Shown here: positions 1-11,802 of the stretch, one piece after another
Numbering within the stretch: the first letter of the stretch is position 1
Layout: each line of letters starts with the position of its first letter
Source: Plasmodium malariae
Taxonomy: Eukaryota; Apicomplexa; Aconoidasida; Haemosporida; Plasmodiidae
Reading direction: 5' to 3'
Length of the DNA: 64,000 nt
Assembly: GCF_900090045.1 (NCBI RefSeq)
Contig: NC_041788.1
Span: 1,674,001 to 1,738,000 of the forward strand
The notes under the pieces: model-generated
Seen by the model: the letters and a program-made list of their open reading frames with translations, nothing else
Databases searched by the model: none
What the model was told of the DNA's origin: nothing
Made by a program: the position numbers and the translations under genes

Positions 1-74
1 TTTTTAATGAAGTTGTATATCTTCTTTAAGGCATACTTCACATATCTTCTGAAGATTCCTTTTTGCATTTTCAT
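1..74 (-). CDS. Possible partial minus-strand coding exon running off the left edge
   Basis: Read on the minus strand from 74 to the left edge, the sequence is open and begins MKMQKGIFRRYVKYALKKIY, a mixed, basic composition unlike the low-complexity DNA beside it. Immediately upstream on that strand (about 75-260) is a long pyrimidine-rich tract ending in an AAG, which could be a splice acceptor, so this may be an internal exon rather than the true start. Only about 24 codons are visible and no family is recognised. It would be the nearest neighbour of the PP2C gene, transcribed away from it. Confidence 0.35.
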   Translation of the reverse strand, partial: MKMQKGIFRRYVKYALKKIYNFIK

Positions 75-79
75 CTTAC

Positions 80-240
80 AAAAAATAAAAATAAATTAAG
101 GATAAAAAGAAATAAAAAAGGATAAAATTAAATAAAAAACGATATAAATAAATAAAAAAGAATGCAAATGAATAAAAAAGGATAAAAAAAATAAAAACGA
201 TTAAAAAAATAAAAAAAGATAAAAAATCAGAGTGTGAAAA
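80..240. repeat. Degenerate ~20-bp tandem repeat
   Basis: Repeating blocks of gataaaa-type and aataaaaaa-type sequence at roughly 20-bp spacing, about eight degenerate copies. It is purine-rich on the plus strand and so pyrimidine-rich on the minus strand, directly upstream of the possible minus-strand exon at the left edge. Confidence 0.5.
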
Positions 241-1179
241 AAGCAAATGCAAAGAAACCATATATGAAGAATGGGATAATTAAAATATTAACTTAAAATG
301 TTTAAAATTGAAAAGTTAAAATATTAAATATACTTAAAAAGTGAAAAAGTGAGAAGATAGAGAACAAATAGAAAATTAAACAAGGGAATGTAATAGTTTA
401 TAATAATGTTTCTTTTTACATATTGTTCTTAAGTAAAAAGATATTTTCCTTCTACATGTTGAAATAACAATAAACTTAATTTTAAGCTTTAAAAATGGAA
501 CACAAAAAATTAAACTTACATATTATATTTATATATATACCTGTATAAATATTACGTAAATGTATATACATATATGCATGTGTAACCTCGGAGCTTTTCG
601 TACGATGTGAAGTTAAACAAAAAAAAGTTATATTCTGATCATAAAACTAAGGTCGCGTATAAAACTATAAGCCTTATGTAAACATATACATACATCTACA
701 CTGTTTAATGCTTTTAAATACTTTAACTTTAAAAATAATGAATAATAAATAATAAATAATAAATGAATAGCATTGAATTAAATGAAAAATAAATGTGCAC
801 AATCATTACTTTAAACCACTTTACCATCACACATTAACATATGTATGTACAATAACTTTCAAAAAATATTTTATATTTTTTTTTGCCCTCTTGAATTTAA
901 CTGGAGTTGTTTCTACGTTATATTAATATATATATTTAGATCAAATGGAAATTCATACAAACATGTGAAAAACATGAAAAATAGGATATTTTTGTATTCC
1001 AAAAGGCATACCTTTTCATTTTCAAGACCACCCAAAAAATAAAATAAATAAATAGCAGAAACGTTTTAATTGACCATTTTGGCCGCATACTTTTTGTGAG
1101 CATAACATAGTTATATTCGCAAAAAAAATGCCATATATTGACTAAATGTTTTTAATATTGAAATTAGTATATTTGTATT

Positions 1180-1240
1180 TGTTATTTTTGTTATTTTTGT
1201 TATTTTTGTTATTTTTGTTATTTTTGTTATTTTTGTTTTT
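1180..1240. repeat. 9-bp tandem repeat gttattttt
   Basis: About six to seven near-perfect copies of gttattttt. The repeat is open on the plus strand as Leu/Phe-rich nonsense, which explains the apparent open frame there. Confidence 0.75.
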
Positions 1241-1470
1241 TTTGTTGTATGCTACATTTAAAAAAAAAAAAAAAATTTATGAATTAGAGAACTTTAATAA
1301 TCTACCTCCTATATATAGTGAATCAATATTTTCTTTTTCTCATTGTCACCATTTATCATGCCTTATGTGTAAACAGCTTGATAACAAATGAAAACCAAGG
1401 AAAAATTATATATAACAAGTGTAAACATTTATTTTTGTTTTACATTTTAACATCACGTGCACAACCTCAT

Positions 1471-1502
<32 letters not shown>

Positions 1503-4269
1503 TTTAAGAAAACGTTTATATGTAAAAAGACTTCATATTATAGTAAATTGCTCTTTCATGTTACCTCTATAACAGCATTTTTTTTTTTTTTCATAATATA
1601 AAATTGATTAAAAGACAATAAGATGGTGCAAAAAAGAAAAAAAGATAATTAAATAAATAAAGCATAAGTTAAAATAAAAACGCATATATACATTTATGAT
1701 TTAAAAAAATCAAAGATTTGTAATAATTTAAACTTTATGTATTGCTTCCATATAAGAGTATATACATATTTATATATTTTTTTTTTTCTTTGTTTTTTTT
1801 TTTTTTTTAATAATACTTATCAATGATCTTATATAAAAATATTTTATTTTAATAAAATACAAAAAAATAATATTTCGAATTATAAGATATTTATTATAAT
1901 GTACTCCAAAAGCTTTAACTTCTAAACGTCATAATGTGTATCGCATACTAAATAAGCTTTTACACACGGTAATTAAAGAGCGTGCAAGAGATAAAACTCG
2001 GACTGTCTAATTCTTCAAGACATATAAACGTAAATGCATACATATGTATATATATACATTTACGTACATGTACAAACGTATGAAAAACATTCTTAAAGCG
2101 ATTAAAAAACGAGAACGCACTAAAAGATATAAATATATTTTTAAAATTAAATAGTTAAAAATCATTGAACATTTTTTAGGAATTCTAAATTTATAGGGTT
2201 TTCTAACTATTAATTTTATTACTTTATCATATGTGTAATTTTCTGCACAATTTTTTTTTTTTTTTTTGTATCTTTATTCACTAAATGCTTTATCTTATCA
2301 CATAACTCTGTGTACTATGAAATTAAGTGTATTATTTATAATAATAGAATACATTAAAAAAAAAAAAAAAGTATAGATGGTCTCGAAATGAAGTAATTTT
2401 ACAAAAATAGCATTATATTTTTTTTAACTAAGACATTATAATAGGTATACATATATGTGTACATGGTTCAAATATATATATATGTAGCGATAGTTATTAA
2501 GAATTCAACATAATGCAATTTCTTTATGTACTTTTATTACTTTCACTATAAAAATTAAATAAAGAATAGTATACTTCATTCATATATAAATACTTTTCTC
2601 TCTGTACAATACAAAACAACGAAAGATATGGTATAAATAAATAAATGTAAATATATATACATATATATATATATATACGTTCATACACATGCAAGTATAC
2701 ATAATACTCATATACATTATAGACATAAATCACTATGCATCCTAATTCGATTTATTGGAAATAGTACCAACGAAATGTCTTGAATACTAGTGTGCATGCA
2801 TTTTCATTCTTTTTTCCCTTTAATATTTATCTATGTTTTCGTTGATTAAATAAATAAATTAGTATGTACATATATACATATATATATACGTATACAAGTA
2901 ATGGTGAACCATAAGGATAATTATTAATTATATTTTAATTTTTAAAGTTAACAAAGATTTCCTAATAAGGGTAATTAAATAATAATTAGCATTATTTCTG
3001 TTATGAAATAAAAGGAAGGTATTTATTTTTTCAAGAATCATCAATGGTTTTTTGAATTTTTTATAAAAAAAAAAGAAGCAAAAGAATTTTTTTTTTTTAA
3101 CTTCCTTTTAAAAATTTGAAGTTACAGCCAACTGAATATGATAAGAAGAAATACTAAATATAAATCAGATGAAAAATCTATAAATAAATCTATCAGTGAA
3201 CATAATGATAAAAAACGAACTCATTTGGAAATAGGTAAGTATATATACATACAAAAGTTCACAAATAATTACATATATACGAATGTATACATAAATATAC
3301 ATATACATACATAAATTCGCATATACAGATAAATAAATACTTATGAAAAAACACATATATATACATAAGTACATATATAAAGAAATATATATATATATAT
3401 ACTTGTACATATAAGAGTAAAAATATATAAACCAATACTGATATACTGGTGTTTATGTATTATAAGCATCCATAAATTTATTAAAAAAATGGAATTAACC
3501 GATGTAACATAATGTTACTAGTTAAATATTACACTGCGATGTTTTTTTTGTTGATATGTTTGTTCGCAAATTTATATTATTAAAGGTTAACTTTTAGTTC
3601 TACTAAAAGCTACCGTATACCTATTATACTTTTAAAAATTTTTTTTTTTTATAATATTATGTAACATTTTTTTCTTTATTTTAAGAAAAAAAGTAAAATA
3701 TATATTGAGAGCGACCTAACTTATTACACATATATATATATGTACGTATATAAATGTATATACCTTTTAATTTATAAATACATGAGTATTTTGTTAATTC
3801 TTTAAATTTTACGTTTTTATATTCTGAAAAAAATTTTTATATTTCATTCTTTCGTTTTTTTTTTTCTTTCTTTTTCTTTCTTTTTTTTTTTTTTTTTTTG
3901 GAATTTTCCCCTTTTAAACATAATGTTGTACAATTAATTATTTTAAACAAAGTATAAGTTTTTATTTTTTCTTTTTAGTTACATTTCATTTCTTTTATAC
4001 TTTCTGATGTACAATTATTTTTTCTTTTATATTATTTTTTTTTGTGAAAATGGTTAAATTTTATTGTTTTTTTTTTTTTCGCTATAAGTTTAAATTTGTT
4101 CATATACTTAAGTTTTGATTTTTTGTATTAAAGTTATAGTTTTATATATAATTAATTTATTTTGCACTTGTTCCTTTTTAAAAAGTAAATTATTATTTTT
4201 TTTTTTTTATACATGCTATACTTTTTGTTATGATGTTTAATTGTCGTGCTAAATAGAGGAGATAAAGAT

Positions 4270-7200
4270 ATGGGTACATGCACTTCTTCATTAAAAAAAA
4301 AAGCTGGTAATTAATATCGCATATTATAAGCAACATATATACAGCTAGAATATTGTATATGGGGGTACATACTTACACGTGTACACATAAATGTGCATCT
4401 GTAAATGAACACACATAAGTGCACACACGTACAGGTGCATGCACGAAAAAACATACCTATATAAATGAATAAATATACAAATGCCTAAATACATATACAC
4501 ATGCATACATTCATACATATATAAATACTTATATAATAGCGTACTCTCATACATACTTAAATTCGTAAATACATGCGTACACTAATATATACATAAATAG
4601 ATATATACATGCATACACTAATATATATATAAATAGATATATACATGCATACATTAATACATATATAAATAGATATATACATGCGGGCATACATATCTAC
4701 GAAAAATGTACCTACTACAGAACCACTGAGAGGGTACGTACAACAATGCGTTTTTCTCATTTAAAATGAAGGAAACATTTTTGTATTTTTCATTATGGTC
4801 TGTATAAAAACACTGTGCAAGTTGTTTAGTGCTGTATATTACTACCTTTGCTATATTTTATTGTAAAAAAAATAAATATATATCTACTTAAAAATGTTAC
4901 ACAAAAAAAAAATAAAATGTTTTCCACATATATATATGTATATATTTATACAACATTCACATACATTTTTTACGAACATGATAAGTTTTCATTTCAATTT
5001 GCAACTGAGTGTTTAGAGTTTTCTTTATTTATTATGTAAAAAATGAATGAATTGTGTAAATACATATTTTTGAGAACTATGCAACACAAGAAAGTAAATA
5101 TATGCATTGTATGAAGAAAGGAAAGAATATAAAAATGTATATTATTGTGATACATATATGTTCTCTTTTTGAAACATATATAATATAATCAACTTTCAAA
5201 AAAATTTTCAAGTTGGAAAAGCTAAAAAGATTTTACAAAAAAATTATGTGCAAAATGTATTTCAGTATTTTCTTTCGTGCATTATTTTTTTCCTAACTTT
5301 CAAAAAAAATAAAATAAAATAATTTAGTAAAATCATATGATTTAGTGAAATGCTTTGCACTGAATAATGGCATAATTATACGTGTACAACAAAAATTGCA
5401 TAATAAAAACAAAGTTTATAGATCCACTTCTTATGATTTATTTCTCCTTTCTTGTGATAGTGTTGGTTTCGTATATTTGTCTTTGCATTTTTTAAGCTTT
5501 TGACGCGTTTTTTATATGCCTATTCATATGTGTATATATGTGGCCGCAATCTTGTATCATATCATAGAAAAAATAAGCTTTTTAATTTTCTTTCGTTATT
5601 CTGAAAAAATTAAATACATTATATTTACGTAAAAATTACATGACTCACATCATAAGTGTAATACTTGTGTATATTCATATATTTTGATCCATGTATATCT
5701 TATTTGCATCATATACTGTTCATTAGTATTTACATTTTTTTTTTTTTTTTTCCTTCTTTAAAAACAGTTAGAGAGAAAAAAAATACAAGAAGAAGATTGT
5801 CTATTAGCACAAGAAGTGACTTAGCAAATGATACGGACGAAATAAAAAGAAGTATCCAAGAGTTAAGGGAAAACGAAGATAGGTTTAAAGAATCATCAGA
5901 AAAGGATACACAAGCGAAGGTAGAAGCAGCAGTAAAAGAGGAAGATGAAGAAGAAGAGAATGAAGGAAAAAAAGCAAATATAAAAAAAAAAAAAATAATA
6001 AATCGATCTTCCGTAGCAGGTGTAAGAGCATCTCATTTTCAAGAAGATTTTGAAAAAAAATGTGTAAAAATTAAAGGATCGGTTGATAAATTAAATGAAA
6101 ATGGTATAGGATATGTATGTAGAAAGGGTTTAAAACCTGAAAGTCCAAATCAAGATGATTTTATTATTATTACAATGGAAAATTTAGCTTTATATGCTAT
6201 TTTTGACGGACATGGACCATATGGTCATGATGTATCTAATTATGTGCAGAAGGAACTACCATATATGATTATAAGGAATGAAAATTTTTTAAAAAATCCA
6301 AAAGAAGTATTTACGAATGCGTTTTTAAATATTCATGAGAATATCGAGAAGACTACAAATGCCTATTTAGAAGCCTTTGCAAATAAGGAAAACAACAACA
6401 ATAACAACAAGAGAAGTAGCAGCAACAGGAGAAAAAACAATAACAACCTTAATAGTAGTAATGTAGTTGTGAGCTCTCACTTTGATTTAAACATGAAGGG
6501 GTATGGAGATGTAGAAGAAAGTGATTGTAGTGATGATACATATACGGATAGTGAAAACACATGTGATGATACCGATACTGATAGTGCTAATGATAATGAT
6601 AAAGATGATGATTGTGAGATCTCCAGCAAAAAGAAAAAAAAAGAATGTAGTAAATATTCAGATAAAAGGGAAAATACTACAAATAATAATAAACAAACAT
6701 TAAACAAACAAAAAAAGAAAAAAAAAAGAAAAAAGGAGGCCTTTTTTGATAGCACAATGAGTGGTACAACAGCAACAATAATAGTTCATCTGTTTAAAGA
6801 AAAAAAATTATATGTAGCTTATGTAGGAGATTCTAGAGCAGTACTAGGAAAGAGAATAAACGGATCTACTAATAAATTGGAAGCTGTTGAACTAACGAAA
6901 GATCATAAACCTAATTCACATGATGAAAAAAAAAGAATTATAAATTCGGGGGGACACGTAATGAAGTTAGAGGGAGATATACCATATCGTGTTTTCCTGA
7001 AAAACAAATTTTATCCTGGGTTGGCCATGTCAAGGTATTGATCATTAGCTCATGTGTTTATATATATGAACATGTGTTTTGTCTTTTGAGGATATATATA
7101 TATATATATATATATGTTTATGTCTATATAAAGTGTATTATTATATGCCCCTTCTCCACTTCTTTCTTTGGATAATATAATTTCTTGTGCACGTATTTTA

Positions 7201-7866
7201 TCAAAACATTTCATTTTATTGTTTAATATATAAAACTCATTTTTTCTATTGCGCATTAAACATTTATACTCAAAACGTAGTTCGATTTAGTGTATTCGTT
7301 ATGCTACTGTTATTATTAGAGTTAAATATGCTTATTATATGTGTACTTATGTTTATTGTTCATGCGTTTGCATTTTTTTTTTTATGTACGTAGAGCAATA
7401 GGAGATACAATAGGTCATCAAATAGGTATTATTTCTGAGCCAGATTTTATTGAAGTAAATATTAATGAAGATGAAGATATTCTGGTCCTAATTTGCAGTG
7501 ATGGAGTATGGGAGTTCATTTCTTCAGAAGAGGCTATTAACTTGATTTACCAATTTGGATATGACAATGTGAGATAAATTGCATGTGGGTTAAAGTATTT
7601 TTTAGTTAGCTTGTACATGTGTACATTTACGTGCATTTATATATATTGGCACGTATGAGTTTAAAAACTGCACACATTTGTGAATTTTCTATGAACCCTT
7701 AATCGTCATATGAACGTTCTTTCTTCTTCCTTTAAAGGTTCAAGATGCTGTTGAAAATTTGGCAAAGGAATCGTGGGATAGATGGCTGAATGAAGAAGAA
7801 AATATTGTTGATGATATAACAATACAAGCTATATACCTATCAGAAAAATGCAAAAAAAAAAAATAG
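4270..7866 (+). CDS. PPM5: Protein phosphatase PP2C family, N-myristoylated (PPM5-like), four exons
   Basis: Metal-dependent Ser/Thr phosphatase of 535 residues. Exons are 4270-4306, 5768-7034, 7394-7568 and 7738-7866; all three junctions keep phase and have GT..AG ends. Exon 1 encodes MGTCTSSLKKKA, a classic N-myristoylation signal (Gly2) with Cys4 available for palmitoylation, so I infer membrane attachment. PP2C motifs are in order: FDGHG at 158-162 (metal-binding Asp159), GTT at 345-347, VGDSR at 365-369, MSRAIGD ending at Asp439 across junction 2, SDGVWEF with Asp471, and the closing DDIT with Asp518/519. All the metal-binding acids I expect are present. A low-complexity insert (about 225-340: Asn-rich, then acidic, then Lys-rich) splits the domain. 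The name rests on the myristoylation signal and on remembered synteny. From memory, P. berghei PPM5 is needed for microneme formation in ookinetes. Intron 1 (1,461 bp) is unusually long. Confidence 0.88.
4570..4677. repeat. 36-bp tandem repeat in PPM5 intron 1
   Basis: Three near-identical 36-bp copies start at 4570, 4606 and 4642, each opening tacatgc and ending gatata, followed by a partial fourth. They lie in the long first intron of the PP2C gene. Confidence 0.85.
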
Positions 7867-8108
7867 AAGATATGAAAAAAAAAAAAAACAATTTTAGCTG
7901 ATTTTATTTTTTCGTAAATATTATATGTATATACTTACATGAGTCCGCATTTCATATATATATATGAATTATTTTGCAGTTATTTTAATTAGCACATGTG
8001 TACACCTTTTCACATTTTTGAATACACTATTTAAGAAATGCTTTAATTTAATTCCTTCTAATTATATAAGACATTAAAGAAAATTTATAGTAAATAAAGT
8101 TTTATGAT

Positions 8109-8173
<65 letters not shown>

Positions 8174-8787
8174 GTATGAAAAGGGAAAACATATAAAATA
8201 TAACTGTAACTATATAATTTAATAACAAATGTCTTTTAAGTTACGTTCTGCTTTTATTCTTTTTTTCTTTTTTTTTTTTAATTTTTACGTTAATATTTAT
8301 GTGATGTTTTTTCCGTTTGCATAAATGTTGAATTTATTCCTACGACAGTTTTTTCAAAGGAAAATAAGTAACTGCTATTTTTTCTTTTTCCTAACATCGA
8401 TTTTTTAGTAGCTTCTTTTTAATAACTACATTATGACAGCCTCATATTAACTGCATATTTTTTTAGTCCTTTTAAGCAATAGCTTTTCATTTTTACTCGC
8501 TCCAAAGGTAAAGCAAAAGGGTTACATTATAAGTGTTCAATTTATGGCATTGCATAATCTTCAAAATTACAGAGCTGACTTGTTATAAACACCTATATAA
8601 TTAGCTATTTATCTTTGGTTTAACTATCAAAATTGGATTAAATGATTTTAAAAACAAATATATTACGCGTTAATTTGTACAAATAGCAGGGGTATATTTT
8701 AGTGACATAACCATGGGGAAAACAATCAAAAAAAAAAAAAAAAAAAAAAAAAATGATAATGTCATATATGATGCTATTCATTGCGAG

Positions 8788-8820
<33 letters not shown>

Positions 8821-9021
8821 TTGTTAAATAAGCATATTTCAAATAAACCAGTACAAAACACAATTTCGTTAAATTGTTCTCCCTTTAAAAATGTATTTTT
8901 GCTAAAAATTAGTAATTCGAAACTGATGTATATGCATAATTATGAGCATACATAAGTATGTCTCTACAAATATTTGTGTACTACTTAGTGCACTTAAAAA
9001 AAGGCAAACGTGGTTACGCTT
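7867..9021. other. 3'-to-3' intergenic region between PP2C and ABC1 genes
   Basis: Convergent gap carrying the 3' ends of both neighbours. It contains a poly(A) run followed by (TA)n at about 8119-8171 and another poly(A) run near 8730-8752. An open frame at 8713-8955 consists largely of Lys from poly(A) and is not credible as a gene. Confidence 0.6.
8119..8171. repeat. Poly(A) followed by (TA)n microsatellite
   Basis: An uninterrupted A run of over 20 bases passes directly into more than a dozen TA units, downstream of the PP2C stop codon. Confidence 0.85.
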
Positions 9022-11802
9022 TTATACACTTTTTTCATATGTATCTTCGACAGAAAATTTATAATTCTTATATATAGAATTAAAAATATCAGCAGCATTA
9101 ACCCTTGCTTTTAATTTCATGCAAATTAAATAGGACCCTGATAACTTTCGGTGTAACGTATAAATTTCAGATCTAGGGGGAACTAGTCTATTGTATATAA
9201 TTTTCGGTAATAAGTTATATATTTGTTTGGCTAAATTATTTTTGCCAAAATCATATGTTTTCGATTTAAAGGGTTCTCCAACGAGTATAACAGATTTAAT
9301 GTGAGAATTTTTCATTTCTTCATTTTCCTGACCAACAAAAAAGTTAAGCATACAAGAGTAATGATAAATTTTTTCCTCATCTTCTTCAACTGATGATTTA
9401 ACAAGTCTTAAATATTGATCAACAAATTCATTTTTATACGTTCGAGTAGCTCCAAAATCAATTAAACACAATTTGTCGTTCTGAACATTATATAAAAAAT
9501 TTCCTAAATTTGGATCGGTATTCATAATTTTAAAAACAAACAATTCATGTAAACATAGATAAAGAATTCTCTGACCTAAGGAATCCCGTATAACTTGAGG
9601 ATATTTTTCTGCTACTTCATCAATAGTTATTCCATCTACATAAGACGTTACTAAAACATGTTTGGTTATATATTCAGTATAAACAGATGGTACATAAAAA
9701 TATTTACTTTTTTGGAAAATTTTTTTAAAAAGCACATAATATTTTGCTTCATTAATGTAGTCACATTCACATTTTAACTCCTTTTTTATTTCTTTACACA
9801 CGTTTTCAATATATAAATTTTTTAATATTAAATCGGTATATTGATTAATAAATAGCAAATTTTTTATATCACTATCAATAGACTCATATATACCTGGATA
9901 TTGTATTTTCACAGCTACCTTCTTGTTTTTTATTTTTGCTTCATGTACTTGTCCTATTGATGCACTTGCAAAAGGTTTATAATTAAAAAAATCAAACTTC
10001 TTTTCATAATCATTCCCTAATTCTTTTATTAACACATTTATTAACTGACTTTCTGGCATTACATCTGCTGAGTTATTAACAAGTTTTAATGCCTTGATTA
10101 CAATAGGTGACAAATATTCATCTTGCAAACTGATCATTTGACCTAATTTTAAAACTACTCCTCTCATTTTACTTAAACCATTTGCCAAAACTTCTGCGTT
10201 CTTTTCATTTAAAATTATATTTTTCTTGTCATTCGTATTATTTGTTAATACGCTTTTAACATATTCTATACTACTATTTTTTACTATATCAAAAATTATT
10301 TTACCAAATACACTAGCTCTACTCATGGGGGATACTGGCACTTTGCTTGTTCTAAAATTTTTTCCTTTTGATTTTTCATTATTAGGTATTTTTTTATCTA
10401 AAGTTGCAATATCATAAATGAAATCGTATTCCTTTACCATTTTATCGTAACTTACATTTTCAAATACTTTTTCTTCTTTCTCTTTTAAATTTACGTATTT
10501 TCCGCCCTTTGGTGTATCATCAGTGCTACTGCTAAAGCTGTATGTGTTTTCATTTAAAGTAGTACTTCTATTTAAGCATTCATAACACCTAGACTTCGTG
10601 CTATATGTTAAACTGTTGATCACCTTACTTTTATTAATGTTTAAATTAATATCACGAGAATATTTACTATTATCCATATTTTCTAATCTCATTTTACGAG
10701 CACAGCTTGATATGGTAGATGAAGCCATACTATTTATACACTTTTTTTCACTTGTAAATATAAAATTATTTAAGGTTTTATTCGGGTAACTCCTTTTTAT
10801 ATATTCTATATTAGCGCATTTTTTCCTATCATTGACAATTTTCTTATCCTTATGTATATTGTAACTTTCATTTGTAATCTGCATATATGGAGTAACTTCC
10901 TTTTGCCGTTTCATTTTCTCACCTAGACCATACGTATCACTTCTATCCTTATAGTTATATTTATACTTAAATGGCCCCATTACAGTGTGGTAGTGTCGTC
11001 TCAATTCATCATTACTATGCTTTCCATTTTCTAAAGGAGGTTTAAAAAAGGTTTCTTCTGTATGTTCTTCTTTCGTATTAACCTCATTTATATTTATTAC
11101 GTTATTTAAGGTGTCATCTTCGCTCAACAGCATATCAAGTTTGTTTAAATCGACATTTTTAAATAAATATTCATTGTTACATTCTTCGTCATATTCATAA
11201 TTATCATTATTATTCTCAATGTACAGATTTTCCAAATTTCCATATTGCCAAAAACATTTGAATGGCAAGGCATGAAGAAACTTAAAATTGTTATAAATAT
11301 AATAAAATATATGAGATTCATTTTTCTTTAAATTTTTTACTATATAATGTATAAATTCGTAGTTATCAAAATAGTATTCTAAATTATTCATCAAACTGTA
11401 AAAATAATTATTTATTTCATTTTCAAGAAACATATCATTTTCCTGGTCATTTATTATAATACTGTGTCGACTGATAATGTTATATATATCCAATTGAGTA
11501 GTTATCCCTTTTTTTATCTTTTTTTTTTTTTGTTGATCGTGTTTTATTACATCATTAATTAACTTTTCGTTATTTGTATTTAATATATAGGACCATCTGT
11601 ATATTTCAAAGGGTGTAGTTAAACCCTTACATATATTTTCACTTTTGACATTGTTTATATTCTTTTTTGATTTGTTTAAATGTTTTTTATTATCTTCACT
11701 GCTAATTTTATTTTTAAATTTTAGTATTTCACAATTACTCATGTAGTTCCTTTTATATAAGGATGGCTCAAGTTTTCTCTTTAATTTATGCACGACTGTC
11801 AT
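9022..11802 (-). CDS. ABC1/UbiB-family atypical kinase (COQ8/ADCK3-like)
   Basis: Single-exon protein of 926 residues. The first ~500 residues are low-complexity and not recognisable; the conserved UbiB/ABC1 module fills about 510-900. Diagnostic motifs: the KxGQ element in VLKLGQMISLQ (Lys552, Gln555), the Ala-rich loop FASASIGQVH, the ATP-binding Lys in VAVKIQYPG (about 630), the ECDY..EA segment, NTDPNLGNF (about 762-770) as catalytic loop, and LIDFGATR (about 782-789) as the metal-binding DFG. This order matches mitochondrial ADCK3/COQ8, which supports ubiquinone biosynthesis at the inner membrane. Plasmodium needs ubiquinone for DHODH and the bc1 complex, so that role is likely but inferred. 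The start lies in basic sequence (VVHKLKRKL), compatible with mitochondrial targeting. It is divergent with bL33 and convergent with the PP2C gene. Confidence 0.92.
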   Translation of the reverse strand: MTVVHKLKRKLEPSLYKRNYMSNCEILKFKNKISSEDNKKHLNKSKKNINNVKSENICKGLTTPFEIYRWSYILNTNNEKLINDVIKHDQQKKKKIKKGITTQLDIYNIISRHSIIINDQENDMFLENEINNYFYSLMNNLEYYFDNYEFIHYIVKNLKKNESHIFYYIYNNFKFLHALPFKCFWQYGNLENLYIENNNDNYEYDEECNNEYLFKNVDLNKLDMLLSEDDTLNNVININEVNTKEEHTEETFFKPPLENGKHSNDELRRHYHTVMGPFKYKYNYKDRSDTYGLGEKMKRQKEVTPYMQITNESYNIHKDKKIVNDRKKCANIEYIKRSYPNKTLNNFIFTSEKKCINSMASSTISSCARKMRLENMDNSKYSRDINLNINKSKVINSLTYSTKSRCYECLNRSTTLNENTYSFSSSTDDTPKGGKYVNLKEKEEKVFENVSYDKMVKEYDFIYDIATLDKKIPNNEKSKGKNFRTSKVPVSPMSRASVFGKIIFDIVKNSSIEYVKSVLTNNTNDKKNIILNEKNAEVLANGLSKMRGVVLKLGQMISLQDEYLSPIVIKALKLVNNSADVMPESQLINVLIKELGNDYEKKFDFFNYKPFASASIGQVHEAKIKNKKVAVKIQYPGIYESIDSDIKNLLFINQYTDLILKNLYIENVCKEIKKELKCECDYINEAKYYVLFKKIFQKSKYFYVPSVYTEYITKHVLVTSYVDGITIDEVAEKYPQVIRDSLGQRILYLCLHELFVFKIMNTDPNLGNFLYNVQNDKLCLIDFGATRTYKNEFVDQYLRLVKSSVEEDEEKIYHYSCMLNFFVGQENEEMKNSHIKSVILVGEPFKSKTYDFGKNNLAKQIYNLLPKIIYNRLVPPRSEIYTLHRKLSGSYLICMKLKARVNAADIFNSIYKNYKFSVEDTYEKSV

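Larger units (their letters stand above)
75..4269. other. Long AT-rich intergenic region upstream of the PP2C gene
   Basis: About 4.2 kb with no gene I can support. It holds an imperfect repeat of about 20 bp built on gataaaaaa/aataaaaaa (about 80-240), a 9-bp repeat (1180-1240), many poly(A)/poly(T) runs and tacata microsatellites. Two short open stretches look more coding-like than their surroundings: 845-1042, and 3138-3234, which ends in a canonical GTAAGT donor. One TGCATGCA octamer lies at 2793-2800. Promoter and 5' untranslated sequence of the PP2C gene should lie in the right half. Confidence 0.6.

Noticed and set aside
1146..1391. Leu/Phe-rich open frame
   Set aside because: It is created by the 9-bp gttattttt repeat and a poly(A) run; nothing in it looks like a real protein.
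5665..5767. PP2C translation start at an ATG-like codon at 5665
   Set aside because: The first 34 codons are Phe/Ile-rich intron sequence ending in a T-rich tract and ACAG; the upstream MGTC exon joins in phase at 5768.
8713..8955. Open frame of 80 codons starting MGKTIKKKK
   Set aside because: The first third is Lys translated from poly(A) homopolymers whose lengths are unreliable, no family pattern follows, and it lies in the 3'-to-3' gap between two genes.
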